22,639 bases of DNA from a virus. This document shows, piece after piece, positions 1-5,145 of the stretch (positions are counted from its first letter, which is position 1; the number at the start of each line of letters is the position of its first letter). A program made the position numbers and the translations under genes. The stretch lies in the IMG/VR virus record IMGVR_UViG_3300009408_000034, positions 1-22,639 of that record; one strand, written 5' to 3'. The notes beneath the pieces were generated by a model. The model was given only the letters and a program-made list of their open reading frames with translations. It was not told the origin of the DNA and did not search any database.

Positions 1-2
1 TC

Positions 3-311
3 CAGCCGCACTATCACATATATGGGGAGCATCGTCCTGCCACAAGGGATGACCCTGCCGAAGAGCCGGAAATTGATCTCTACAAGGTGACTATCGGAGA
101 TATTGATATTTCCTCTCAGCTTTCAAAAGATGAAAAGGGATTGGCAATGGACTGGTGTATTGAGGATGCAGAACGACAGGCAGAGAATGAACAGGCGGCA
201 AAGGATGATTACGAATATGAAAAGCATCGGGAGAAATGCTTTGATGCCGATGCCGTGAATGGCGCACTCAAAACGCTGGCGAAGATGTCAGGGCATGGGG
301 AGGACGTATGA
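3..311 (+). CDS. Conserved phage hypothetical protein, C-terminal part (5' end outside window)
   Basis: The reading frame is open from base 3 with no stop before it, so this is the 3' end of a gene that begins upstream. A GTG at 87 could be taken as a start, but the frame upstream of it is protein-like (YHIYGEHRPATRDDPAEEPE) and there is no ribosome site before it. About 102 residues are visible. They are acidic and helix-prone, and the last third is rich in Glu, Asp, Lys and Ala. The part before residue 40 resembles small phage proteins with a 'xPxEPEIxLxxVxIGxxDI' pattern, but I cannot name a family. Its stop overlaps the next ATG by four bases (ATGA), which suggests translational coupling. 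The frame is secure; the function is unknown. Confidence 0.7.
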   Translation, partial: QPHYHIYGEHRPATRDDPAEEPEIDLYKVTIGDIDISSQLSKDEKGLAMDWCIEDAERQAENEQAAKDDYEYEKHREKCFDADAVNGALKTLAKMSGHGEDV

Positions 312-400
312 GAATCCACTGGGACACCATCGGTTTAATGCTGGCCGGTGCATATTTCACAGCCATGTATGTGCTTGCTGTGGTGACATGGAGTAAATGA
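308..400 (+). CDS. 30-residue single-pass membrane peptide
   Basis: This very short ORF starts on an ATG that overlaps the previous stop (ATGA) and ends one base into the next ATG (TGATG). The peptide is MRIHWDTIGLMLAGAYFTAM followed by a further hydrophobic stretch and WSK. Residues 8-28 form a plausible membrane helix. Tight coupling on both sides and a coherent hydrophobic core are the only evidence that it is real. No family is recognised. Small membrane peptides are common in phage early regions, and a role in host takeover or exclusion would be a guess. Confidence 0.45.
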   Translation: MRIHWDTIGLMLAGAYFTAMYVLAVVTWSK

Positions 401-519
401 TGACAACGATAATCGTATCATATCTATTCGCTCTTGCGGTTGTGCTGCTGTTCAATCGGGGTGCGCATATTGACGATGATGACGCATGGCGACAAATAAA
501 CGAAGGAGGAGAAGGATGA
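400..519 (+). CDS. 39-residue small membrane peptide
   Basis: It starts at the ATG that shares a base with the previous stop codon (TGATG) and ends in TGA inside the next start (ATGA). The first 18 residues (MTTIIVSYLFALAVVLLF) are a strongly hydrophobic segment that could be a membrane anchor or an uncleaved signal. A polar acidic tail follows with four consecutive Asp. A cytoplasmic acidic tail is likely under the positive-inside rule, because the Arg follows the helix. The coupled arrangement with both neighbours supports translation. There is no recognisable family and the function is unknown. Confidence 0.45.
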   Translation: MTTIIVSYLFALAVVLLFNRGAHIDDDDAWRQINEGGEG

Positions 520-704
520 AGATGGACGCATGCGTAAAGATGATCGCTGACATGGCCGTATCACGAGCGCGGTGCGACCCTACGTTTATGGATAGGCTGG
601 AACGGGAATTGAAGCGGAGAGATAGAGTATTGCACCCATCGCCACAGAGTGAGTGGGAGGCGATGGAGATGGAAATGACGGAGGTGGATGATGGCAAAAG
701 TTAA
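516..704 (+). CDS. Small charged hypothetical protein (62 residues)
   Basis: I chose the ATG at 516 rather than the in-frame ATG at 486. It has an excellent Shine-Dalgarno (GAAGGAGGA at 502-510, five bases before the start) and forms an ATGA overlap with the preceding gene. The protein begins MKMDACVKMIADMAVSRARC, is basic in the middle (RLERELKRRDR) and acidic at the end (EMEMTEVDDGKS). It is probably helical and has no membrane segment. Its end overlaps the start of the annealing-protein gene by 14 bases, so it is likely the first well-translated gene of the recombination operon. No family is recognised. Confidence 0.55.
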   Translation: MKMDACVKMIADMAVSRARCDPTFMDRLERELKRRDRVLHPSPQSEWEAMEMEMTEVDDGKS

Positions 705-1242
705 AGCTGATTTAGCAGCACTGAAAGAGAAATTCGGGCTAGTTAAAGATGATGTTTGGGACTGCCACGGCACATTGGTCATGCTTCATCGAGCATGCGA
801 AGGAATTGCCCAGCAACTTGGTATAACATTCGACGAGCCTAAGTTATTATTTGCCGAGGGGAAGTCAATCGCCATTCAGGTAACTGGTAGGCTGGGAGAT
901 GAGTCTTCATGGTCGATAGGTGAGGCATCCCCCGACAACAATAAGAATTCATATCCTTGGGCAATGGCTGAGAAGCGCGCAAAAGATAGGGTCATATTGA
1001 AACTGGCTCGGTTCAGTGAGGTAGGCGTTTATTCAGATATTGAGGCGGATGACTTTCACGGAACACAGCCAACCAAATCAATCAAGCCGATAACCTTTGA
1101 TTCAGTTGCCAAAGCGCTGGAATCTGCCAAAACGCTGGCCGAGCTGGATGCCAGAGCATTATATGCTGCAAACCTGAAAGGCAAAGAAAGGGCCGATGCA
1201 CAGCACATTTATATTATGCGTAAGAAAGAGTTGGGCGGATGA
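691..1242 (+). CDS. Putative Rad52-like single-strand annealing protein (ERF/Sak type)
   Basis: This protein of about 183 residues sits directly before a YqaJ-type exonuclease, where phages place their annealing protein (RecT, ERF, Sak or DUF1071). The central part has the sequence GEASPDNNKNSYPWAMAEKR, followed by AKDRVILKL. A conserved Ala/Arg-rich 'AExxAKxRxxLKL' helix is typical of Rad52-fold annealing proteins (residues about 90-106). An acidic IEADDF follows, and the Lys/Ala-rich C-terminal tail resembles the tails of ERF proteins. The second ATG (691) is preferred because GGAGG at 680-684 lies six bases before it; the ATG at 688 is too close. It would anneal ssDNA resected by its neighbour. 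The family call rests on motif memory and context; an unrelated recombination accessory protein is the main alternative. Confidence 0.55.
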   Translation: MAKVKADLAALKEKFGLVKDDVWDCHGTLVMLHRACEGIAQQLGITFDEPKLLFAEGKSIAIQVTGRLGDESSWSIGEASPDNNKNSYPWAMAEKRAKDRVILKLARFSEVGVYSDIEADDFHGTQPTKSIKPITFDSVAKALESAKTLAELDARALYAANLKGKERADAQHIYIMRKKELGG

Positions 1243-1862
1243 AAGTCTATGATGTAGAACAAGGCTCACCTGAATGGCTAGCTTTAAGGTGTAAAGTCCC
1301 AACAGCCAGTAGGTTCTCGGCGCTTATCACTGGCACTGGGGAACCATCCAAACAAATGGCTGCCTATGCATATAGCAAGGTATGTGAAAAGTTCACCGGA
1401 TCGCCTTTGGATGAGTTTCAGGGGAATGCGTGGACGGGTGCTGGAAAGGAAGATGAAGCGGCAGCGCGTGAACATTATGAGTTCACCACTGGATATGATG
1501 TGACTCAAGTTGGCTTTGTTACCGATGATGACGCAACGTGTGGATGTTCCCCTGATTCACTGGTAAATGATGATGGGCTGCTGGAATTGAAACGGTTGAA
1601 AGGCTTGCTGCTGGTGGAAATGAACCTATATTATAAGAGGCATAAAAAGCTGATGCCGAAATATGTAGCTCAGGTGCAAGGCCAGATGATGATTTGCGAA
1701 CGAAAGTGGTGTGATGTAGTATTCTATAATCCCTTGCTTCCAAGCCTTCCAATCAGAGTTTATCCTGACGATAAGGTTGTGGCCGGGCTGAAGGCGCAAA
1801 TAGAAGCGTGTAATAAGTTGCGTGATGAAACATTGAAACAGCTGGGGTGGCAAAATGAGTAA
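1239..1862 (+). CDS. YqaJ-like viral recombinase / exonuclease
   Basis: At 207 residues it matches the usual size of phage lambda-exonuclease-like YqaJ nucleases. Motifs in order are QGSPEWLALR (8-17), TASRFSALI (22-30), the helix GKEDEAAAREHYE (69-81), CGCSPDSLV with Asp106, LLELKRLKG with Glu116 and Lys118 (the PD-(D/E)xK pair), and the helix PKYVAQVQGQMMI (140-152) with its characteristic Gln residues. These provide metal binding and catalysis for 5'-3' resection of duplex DNA, producing ssDNA for the annealing partner encoded just upstream. The start overlaps the previous stop (ATGA). Homologues normally have 'EIKCP' after the aspartate motif; here it reads LELKRLKG, which is unusual but keeps the E-x-K. 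Confidence 0.88.
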   Translation: MKVYDVEQGSPEWLALRCKVPTASRFSALITGTGEPSKQMAAYAYSKVCEKFTGSPLDEFQGNAWTGAGKEDEAAAREHYEFTTGYDVTQVGFVTDDDATCGCSPDSLVNDDGLLELKRLKGLLLVEMNLYYKRHKKLMPKYVAQVQGQMMICERKWCDVVFYNPLLPSLPIRVYPDDKVVAGLKAQIEACNKLRDETLKQLGWQNE

Positions 1863-2220
1863 AGAATGCCTTAACCGCACAGAATCAATCAGGCTCTATT
1901 GTGTGGATTGTGTAGCTGGCGAAACCGGAACAATTAAGAATTGCAGTTTTGAGAAAGAATGCAAACTCTGGCCTATGCGTATGAGTAAAACGCCGAAGGG
2001 AGTCAAGAAGGCGCAGGTGATAAACCGCTATTGCCGTGAGTGTATTGGAGCGAATCCTGCCACCTGCACAACGAAAGACTGCTCACTGTGGCCTTTCAGG
2101 ACTGGCGTTCGTACTGTTGAACAGGCAATAGGGGATGTTTTTAAGTCGCACAAGTACGTTTTAGGTAAGAGAACGTCTATTGGCATGGAAGAATTGCGTA
2201 AACGGATTTCAGAGGAATAA
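1855..2220 (+). CDS. Tandem four-cysteine zinc-binding phage protein
   Basis: This 121-residue protein is built from two copies of one module. Copy 1 is C16-x2-C19-x10-C30-x5-C36-LWPMR. Copy 2 is C60-x2-C63-x7-C71-x4-C76-LWPFR. The spacing and the shared 'C-x-LWPxR' ending indicate two zinc-binding units. Similar proteins with one such unit (CxxC...C....CPLxPYRxG) are widespread in phages and remain unnamed. The gene overlaps the exonuclease by eight bases and is therefore probably co-translated with it, which suggests DNA binding or an accessory role in recombination; that is inference. The C-terminal 40 residues (RTVEQAIGDVFKSHKYVLGK onward) are basic and helical. Confidence 0.65.
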   Translation: MSKECLNRTESIRLYCVDCVAGETGTIKNCSFEKECKLWPMRMSKTPKGVKKAQVINRYCRECIGANPATCTTKDCSLWPFRTGVRTVEQAIGDVFKSHKYVLGKRTSIGMEELRKRISEE

Positions 2221-2234
2221 AAAGGAGATATAAG

Positions 2235-2417
2235 ATGAGAAATATATTTATAGCTTATGGAATAATTCTAACCATTATAGGGGCAGGCTGGATACAAGAC
2301 ATTATTAAGTTATCAAACTGTGACTTCAAAGCTCCATATAAGGCAGAAGTGGTATATGGCATTGGACTTATTCCTGTAGTTGGGATGGTCACAGGTTGGC
2401 TGGATGTAGGAAAATAA
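2235..2417 (+). CDS. Small two-helix membrane protein (60 residues)
   Basis: A strong ribosome site (AAAAGGAGATATAAG) lies just before the ATG. The protein has a hydrophobic N-terminal stretch (IFIAYGIILTIIGAGWI, residues 4-20) and a second one near the C-terminus (YGIGLIPVVGMVTGW, about 41-55), with a short polar loop containing one Cys between them. It is predicted to be an inner-membrane protein with both ends on the same side. There is no recognisable family. It is set off from the recombination genes by 14 bases rather than overlapping them, so it may be an independent accessory gene. Confidence 0.55.
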   Translation: MRNIFIAYGIILTIIGAGWIQDIIKLSNCDFKAPYKAEVVYGIGLIPVVGMVTGWLDVGK

Positions 2418-2426
2418 GGGGCTATA

Positions 2427-2609
2427 ATGTCAGCAAAAAATAACTGTAATTTTATTGGGAACATTGGCCGCGACTGTGATGTGAGACAAACGAAATCCGG
2501 TACATCAGTTGCAACGTTCCCGATGGATGTAGAGATTGTGCAAAAGCGTTACGAAAGAAAGCGGAGGAATAATGAAAGCATGGAGAGCTGGCCAGGGGAA
2601 TGGAAATGA
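2427..2609 (+). pseudogene. Truncated single-stranded DNA-binding protein (SSB) start fused to a foreign gene tail
   Basis: The first 32 residues (MSAKNNCNFIGNIGRDCDVR, then QTKSGTSVATFP) are a clear SSB N-terminus. They match the family pattern 'NxxxLIGNLGxDPEVRxTxSGTxVAxF', which forms the first strands of the OB fold. At base 2522 the sequence becomes a 54-base segment that also forms the 3' end of the gene at 4876-5142. It is read here in a different frame, giving DVEIVQKRYERKRRNNES and a stop. Phage SSBs usually exceed 110 residues; this one has 60 and lacks most of the OB fold, the ssDNA-binding aromatics and the acidic tail. I infer a non-functional chimera made by recombination. Whether an intact SSB exists elsewhere cannot be seen here. 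Confidence 0.75.
2522..2575 (+). repeat. 54-base direct repeat, copy A (recombination junction)
   Basis: Bases 2522-2575 equal 5092-5145 (offset 2570) except for one position, G at 2548 against A at 5118. Copy B is the in-frame 3' end of the gene at 4876-5142 (reading DGCRDCAKALRKKAEE and stop). Copy A therefore looks like the transplanted one, sitting out of frame behind the SSB start. Both copies end at the same AATGA start/stop junction, after which the sequences differ completely. Confidence 0.9.
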
Positions 2610-2872
2610 AATTATCTGATACTGAAGAGAGCCTAATATCTCCGCGAATAAAGGCATTATGTTCTTTATCCGATAATGAGTTACTGCTTACTGCAATGAG
2701 TGACCTTCTAGGTTATGTAACAGAATTTGCACAACGAGAGAGTGCAAGGTTCTATCATAAAAAATGTCTAGAGGGGCCACCGGATTATTTAATGCTAACT
2801 TGTTCAAGACGAGCTTTGGAACACAGAATAAACCAAGGTAAACCGCCTATGAGGGAGGATGATGATGAATAA
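2606..2872 (+). CDS. Small hypothetical phage protein (88 residues)
   Basis: The ATG at 2606 has AGGGG at 2594-2598 seven bases upstream; the in-frame ATG at 2600 is too close to it. The protein begins MKLSDTEESLISPRIKALCS and is mostly helical. It ends with the tail HRINQGKPPMREDDDE, which recurs in diverged form (QQINQGKPPEREDD) at the end of the otherwise unrelated gene at 3175-3414. The stop overlaps the next gene by eight bases. No family is recognised. The gene lies directly after the broken SSB, in a stretch of rearranged small genes. Confidence 0.55.
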   Translation: MKLSDTEESLISPRIKALCSLSDNELLLTAMSDLLGYVTEFAQRESARFYHKKCLEGPPDYLMLTCSRRALEHRINQGKPPMREDDDE

Positions 2873-2893
2873 AGACTTTATACTACAATCCGA
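2828..2893 (+). repeat. Diverged gene-boundary repeat, copy A
   Basis: This segment spans the end of one gene and the start of the next: INQGKPP(M)RED.. stop, then M(N)KDFILQSD. The same boundary appears at 3376-3438 (INQGKPP(E)RED.. stop, then M(TD)KDFILQSD). By eye about three quarters of the bases agree, with a three-base indel. Sequences on both sides are unrelated, so only the junction is shared. Confidence 0.75.
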
Positions 2894-3182
2894 CTTAGAG
2901 AAGATTGATGGCCTGACAATGGAGCAATGGGAGAGGGTGATTAAGGTGGAACAACCTTGTGAGAATTGCCGCCCCATCATACAACAAGGCCATACTCATG
3001 CATGGTGGCCGGAGATAGGCACTGATAAGAAGCCAGAAGGGCTAGCGGATGATGCAAGAGTTCTAGTACATAACAAAGCAATGGATGCTTGGTTCGGTCT
3101 TACAGAAGCTAGTAAGGTTATGTGGCAGAATATGGATGCATTCTATTGGCCTGTTATATTAGAGGAGAATAACAATGGCTGA
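2865..3182 (+). CDS. Hypothetical phage protein with KDFILQSD start (105 residues)
   Basis: Three consecutive ATG codons are available (2859, 2862, 2865). The last is preferred because AGGGAGG at 2852-2858 lies six bases before it. The protein reads MNKDFILQSDLEKIDGLTME, then a segment with CENC at about residues 33-36, a His/Trp-rich part (GHTHAWWPEI) and a C-terminal half ending VILEENNNG. The CxxC plus nearby His residues could bind a metal, but this is speculative. The first ten residues are nearly identical to the start of the gene at 3407, although the rest differs. It overlaps the next gene by eight bases. Confidence 0.55.
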   Translation: MNKDFILQSDLEKIDGLTMEQWERVIKVEQPCENCRPIIQQGHTHAWWPEIGTDKKPEGLADDARVLVHNKAMDAWFGLTEASKVMWQNMDAFYWPVILEENNNG

Positions 3183-3414
3183 AAACTTTGTAAGAGATGG
3201 AAGGATAGGAGATGAGGTATGGCATCCTTGCTTTGGTAACGGGGTTATACAAAATATAACCCTGAGAAGGTTACTGATTAAATTCGAATGTGGGTCTAGG
3301 ATGTTTGAAGTCCTAGGTAATTCTACAGGGGATAGATATGCAGCCCTATGCTGGGGTCATCGTATAATGCAACAGATTAACCAAGGGAAGCCACCGGAGA
3401 GAGAAGATGACTGA
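3175..3414 (+). CDS. Small protein with SH3-like barrel pattern (79 residues)
   Basis: The core reads IGDEVWHPCFGNGVIQNITL followed by RRLLIKFECGSRMFEVLG. The pattern 'G(D/E)xVxHPxFGxGxVxxI....IxF' is shared by small beta-barrels, such as the C-terminal domain of PcrA/UvrD helicases and CarD-like domains, where it contacts nucleic acid or RNA polymerase. Many phages encode short proteins of this kind, so a nucleic-acid or polymerase contact is plausible but unproven. The C-terminus (INQGKPPEREDD) is a diverged copy of the tail of the gene at 2606. RBS-like GAGGAG lies upstream, and the last eight bases overlap the next gene. Confidence 0.55.
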   Translation: MAENFVRDGRIGDEVWHPCFGNGVIQNITLRRLLIKFECGSRMFEVLGNSTGDRYAALCWGHRIMQQINQGKPPEREDD

Positions 3415-3438
3415 TAAAGACTTCATATTACAGAGTGA
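3376..3438 (+). repeat. Diverged gene-boundary repeat, copy B
   Basis: This is the counterpart of 2828-2893. It runs from the codons for INQGKPP at the end of one gene through the start codons for KDFILQSD of the next. The genes on either side are otherwise unrelated to those flanking copy A. Confidence 0.75.
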
Positions 3439-3724
3439 TGTTGCTGCGACTGTGTTGTGCGGGATTAGTAAAGTCATAGCACCAATAGCTGTTGAAACCG
3501 GAGTCTTTTCTTTATCTAACCCTGCCGACTTGATGCAGACAGTGGTGGCGTTGGGGGACAAGCATGGCATATATATAGTGCCAGAGTTTAAGCATATTGG
3601 GGATGAAGTAATATCAACGAGCTGGTGGGAAGCAGACGGCCCGAAAAGTTTTTATGTAGAAGCCTGTGATACCTACACCGAAGCCATCCGCCATGCTGTT
3701 ATGGCTTTGAAGGAGAATAAATGA
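3407..3724 (+). CDS. Hypothetical phage protein (105 residues), source of the 104-base duplication
   Basis: It begins MTDKDFILQSDVAATVLCGI and ends in an alpha/beta-looking segment (SWWEADGPKSFYVEACDTYT, then EAIRHAVMALKENK). The last part ends in a helix whose 'TxxEAIxxAVxxLK' pattern recurs in many small phage proteins. Bases 3617-3720, coding this C-terminal third, are repeated almost exactly at 4770-4873. Its start overlaps the preceding gene by eight bases, and its stop forms ATGA with the next start. Function is unknown. It looks intact here, so I regard this as the parental copy of the repeat. Confidence 0.55.
   Translation: MTDKDFILQSDVAATVLCGISKVIAPIAVETGVFSLSNPADLMQTVVALGDKHGIYIVPEFKHIGDEVISTSWWEADGPKSFYVEACDTYTEAIRHAVMALKENK
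3617..3720 (+). repeat. 104-base direct repeat, copy A
   Basis: Bases 3617-3720 equal 4770-4873 (offset 1153) except G at 3632 against A at 4785. Copy A is the in-frame 3' third of the gene at 3407-3724. The match stops at the stop/start region of that gene, just before the next ATG. Confidence 0.92.
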
Positions 3725-3978
3725 TAACACCATTACATTTAGAGATATTGATTCATGCCTATACACGTCCATCACCCATGCCAAACTGTGACGCCCCAGC
3801 AGTAATTGAATATGCACAAGACCTGTTCGACTGGCACATGATAAAGTTTTATGACAGAGATCAGGAGATATTTGAATCCACATCTCGCGGTAAGGTCTGG
3901 TTGCGTGCAATGCTATCAGTTCCAATGCCTATACAACAATGGAGGATCCCTGATGACCAAAATACGAGAAGCTTTTGA
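3721..3978 (+). CDS. Small phage protein, possible winged-helix fold (85 residues)
   Basis: The start MITPLHLEILIHAYTRPSPM followed by PNCDAPAVIEYAQDLFDWHM, and the later TSRGKVWLRAMLSVPMPIQQ, match a small family often seen in phage early regions. In that family an N-terminal helix pair is followed by 'xxTxRGxxWxxxLxxxPxPxxxW'. The layout resembles a minimal winged helix-turn-helix, so DNA binding is possible, but this is inference. Start overlaps the previous stop (ATGA). The last 26 bases are overlapped by the next gene, whose ribosome site lies inside this one. Confidence 0.6.
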   Translation: MITPLHLEILIHAYTRPSPMPNCDAPAVIEYAQDLFDWHMIKFYDRDQEIFESTSRGKVWLRAMLSVPMPIQQWRIPDDQNTRSF

Positions 3979-4144
3979 AGAAGAAGCAAAAAGAGTTCTT
4001 AGCCCTAATTTGGGAGACTATCTTGAGCGTGTATCACCTGATGGGAATTATTGTGCTAATTCCACACGCTCAGATTTTCAGTGGTTCAAAGCAGGATCAA
4101 AGATTGCTATAGAAATGTTAGGGATAGGAGATAAAGGAGAATGA
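3953..4144 (+). CDS. Small phage protein of the 'FExW..DGxY..T...W..AG' type (63 residues)
   Basis: The ATG at 3953 is chosen because GGAGGA (3941-3946) lies six bases before it; the frame is open further upstream, but that part reads in the alternative frame of the preceding gene. The protein is MTKIREAFEEEAKRVLSPNL, then an LERVSPDGNYCANSTRSDFQ segment and WFKAGSKIAIEM. The order of a Phe/Glu helix, a 'DGxY...T' turn and an aromatic 'WFxAG' helix is common to very many small phage proteins of unknown function. The stop comes just before the next start (gap of one base). Confidence 0.6.
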   Translation: MTKIREAFEEEAKRVLSPNLGDYLERVSPDGNYCANSTRSDFQWFKAGSKIAIEMLGIGDKGE

Positions 4145-4145
4145 A

Positions 4146-4391
4146 ATGAATGATGCACAAAAATATTTGATAGACAATAAACTTAATGACAAACATCTTA
4201 ATGATGCTGCAACATACACATCTGATGCGATGAATGGCTTTGCTAAAGAACAGGAAAAGTTGATCGTGCTTTTGAAAAAAACATTAAAAGCGCAGTCACG
4301 GTTATTAGTCACGTACAGAACCGGAGGGCAGCCGCCTGAGTGGGTTTTTAATGATCTGGAAAAAGCTAGAAAAGCTGGGTTAGAAATATAA
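4146..4391 (+). CDS. Helical hypothetical phage protein (81 residues)
   Basis: AAAGGAGAATGAA directly precedes the ATG, a good ribosome site. The product is hydrophilic and largely helical: MNDAQKYLIDNKLNDKHLND, a Glu/Lys-rich central helix (KEQEKLIVLLKKTLKAQSRL) and a C-terminal LEKARKAGLEI. No cysteine cluster or membrane segment is present. It could form a coiled coil. No family is recognised. Its stop is in the sequence ATATAACGA, similar to the stops of the two cassette-like genes further on. Confidence 0.5.
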   Translation: MNDAQKYLIDNKLNDKHLNDAATYTSDAMNGFAKEQEKLIVLLKKTLKAQSRLLVTYRTGGQPPEWVFNDLEKARKAGLEI

Positions 4392-4440
4392 CGATTGAAG
4401 TAATACCGGCAGAGTATAACTGGCCGAGGAGTTGGATGTG

Positions 4441-4704
4441 ATGAGAAGGGTTGAATGTAATTGCCAAAGTATGTGCGTCCTCGACGAACGCTCAATATCG
4501 AATGGGCACCACGTTAATTGTGACATGAATACGGAGATAATTGAGATGGCAAAGCTACGGTTCGACGGCGCGTGGTGTATATCATCTGTTGATGATGCTC
4601 TTGACCAACTTCGTGAACTTGAGAGTGATGATGTGTTTGAGTTTAAGAAAATATGGATGACTCAGGCCGAACTTGATGCCCTTCCTGAGTTTAATGGGTG
4701 GTGA
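4441..4704 (+). CDS. Hypothetical phage protein with N-terminal Cys/His cluster and 'LPEFxGW' end (87 residues)
   Basis: The frame is open back to a TTG at 4432, but GAGGAG at 4426-4431 is spaced correctly only for the ATG at 4441. The N-terminus holds C6, C8, C12, a pair of His and C27 (VECNCQSMCVLDERSISNGH, then HVNCD), which may bind a metal. The C-terminus (WMTQAELDALPEFNGW) carries the 'MTxxExDALPExxGW' ending found on many small phage proteins. Function unknown. Only three bases separate its stop from the next ATG. Confidence 0.55.
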   Translation: MRRVECNCQSMCVLDERSISNGHHVNCDMNTEIIEMAKLRFDGAWCISSVDDALDQLRELESDDVFEFKKIWMTQAELDALPEFNGW

Positions 4705-4707
4705 GTG

Positions 4708-4889
4708 ATGACTAAAGAATGGATAAGCCCACATACAGAAGGTTTGCCGAAATCAGAGGGACCAGTGCTACGAGCTGGTGGGAAACAGACGGCCCGAAAA
4801 GTTTTTATGTAGAAGCCTGTGATACCTACACCGAAGCCATCCGCCATGCTGTTATGGCTTTGAAGGAGAATAACAATGCCACAAAGTAA
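4708..4889 (+). pseudogene. Chimeric remnant: foreign gene start joined out of frame to a copied gene tail
   Basis: From the ATG at 4708 the frame reads MTKEWISPHTEGLPKSEGPV and then enters the 104-base repeat out of frame, ending at 4812 after 34 residues. The opening 'EWIS....LP.....VL' loosely resembles the N-terminus of DUF551-type small phage proteins. The repeat's own coding frame is open from an ATG at 4719 to 4889, giving 56 residues that end in SWWETDGPKSFYVEACDTYT and the EAIRHAVMALK helix. That ATG lacks a convincing ribosome site. I infer a recombinational fusion that destroyed the first gene and left only the C-terminal third of the second. Translation of the 56-residue form cannot be excluded. 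Confidence 0.6.
4770..4873 (+). repeat. 104-base direct repeat, copy B
   Basis: This is the second copy of 3617-3720 with a single base difference. It follows unrelated sequence and precedes the start of the gene at 4876. The right end of the match is two bases before that start codon, so the copied piece carries a gene tail together with the GGAGAATAA ribosome-site region for the next gene. Confidence 0.92.
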
Positions 4890-5142
4890 TGAAAAGAAAG
4901 AAGACCTTATTGCTGATCTTCGCAAGGCGGGAAGATGTGTTTTTCTTGCCACCGAAAAAGCTATAGCGCAGGATTTATCAAGGCTGTTGAACACCGCAGC
5001 AGACACGCTGAAAGAATCCCGCAAGCAAGCATTCCTTGAAGCTGCGGAAATATGTGTAACCAAGTCAAAAGGTCTGCAGGCATCCTTCAAAGATGGATGT
5101 AGAGATTGTGCAAAAGCATTACGAAAGAAAGCGGAGGAATAA
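4876..5142 (+). CDS. Helical hypothetical phage protein ending GCRDCAKALRKKAEE (88 residues)
   Basis: The ATG is preceded by AAGGAG at a spacing of seven bases. The product is hydrophilic and helical (MPQSNEKKEDLIADLRKAGR at the start, then LLNTAADTLKESRKQAFLEA). It has a C-terminal pair of cysteines in GCRDCAKALRKKAEE. The 'AFLEAAEIC....GxxxCAKALRxxA' end is common in small phage proteins of unknown function. Its last 51 coding bases, stop and following GA are the 54-base segment that also interrupts the SSB gene at 2522. The stop overlaps the next ATG (TAATG). Confidence 0.55.
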   Translation: MPQSNEKKEDLIADLRKAGRCVFLATEKAIAQDLSRLLNTAADTLKESRKQAFLEAAEICVTKSKGLQASFKDGCRDCAKALRKKAEE

Positions 5143-5145
5143 TGA
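5092..5145 (+). repeat. 54-base direct repeat, copy B
   Basis: This is the in-frame copy of the segment at 2522-2575, forming the end of the gene at 4876-5142 plus the ATGA start junction of the following reading frame. One base differs from copy A. Confidence 0.9.

Noticed and set aside
2572-2619. 15-codon frame after the 54-base repeat (MKAWRAGQG...)
   Set aside because: Too short, ends without a recognisable motif, and lies where two unrelated sequences were joined; likely debris.
4386-4437. Possible third attC-like element (ATATAAC after a gene stop, GTTGGAT 52 bases later)
   Set aside because: The end boxes fit loosely, but the inner arms pair for only about four bases (CGGC/GCCG), there is no AAGCGG-type stem, and it does not share the 24-base segment. 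Probably chance.
3617-4873. Template/variable repeat pair of a diversity-generating retroelement
   Set aside because: The 104-base copies differ by a single G/A, there is no adenine-specific scatter, neither copy lies in a fibre gene, and no reverse transcriptase is visible.
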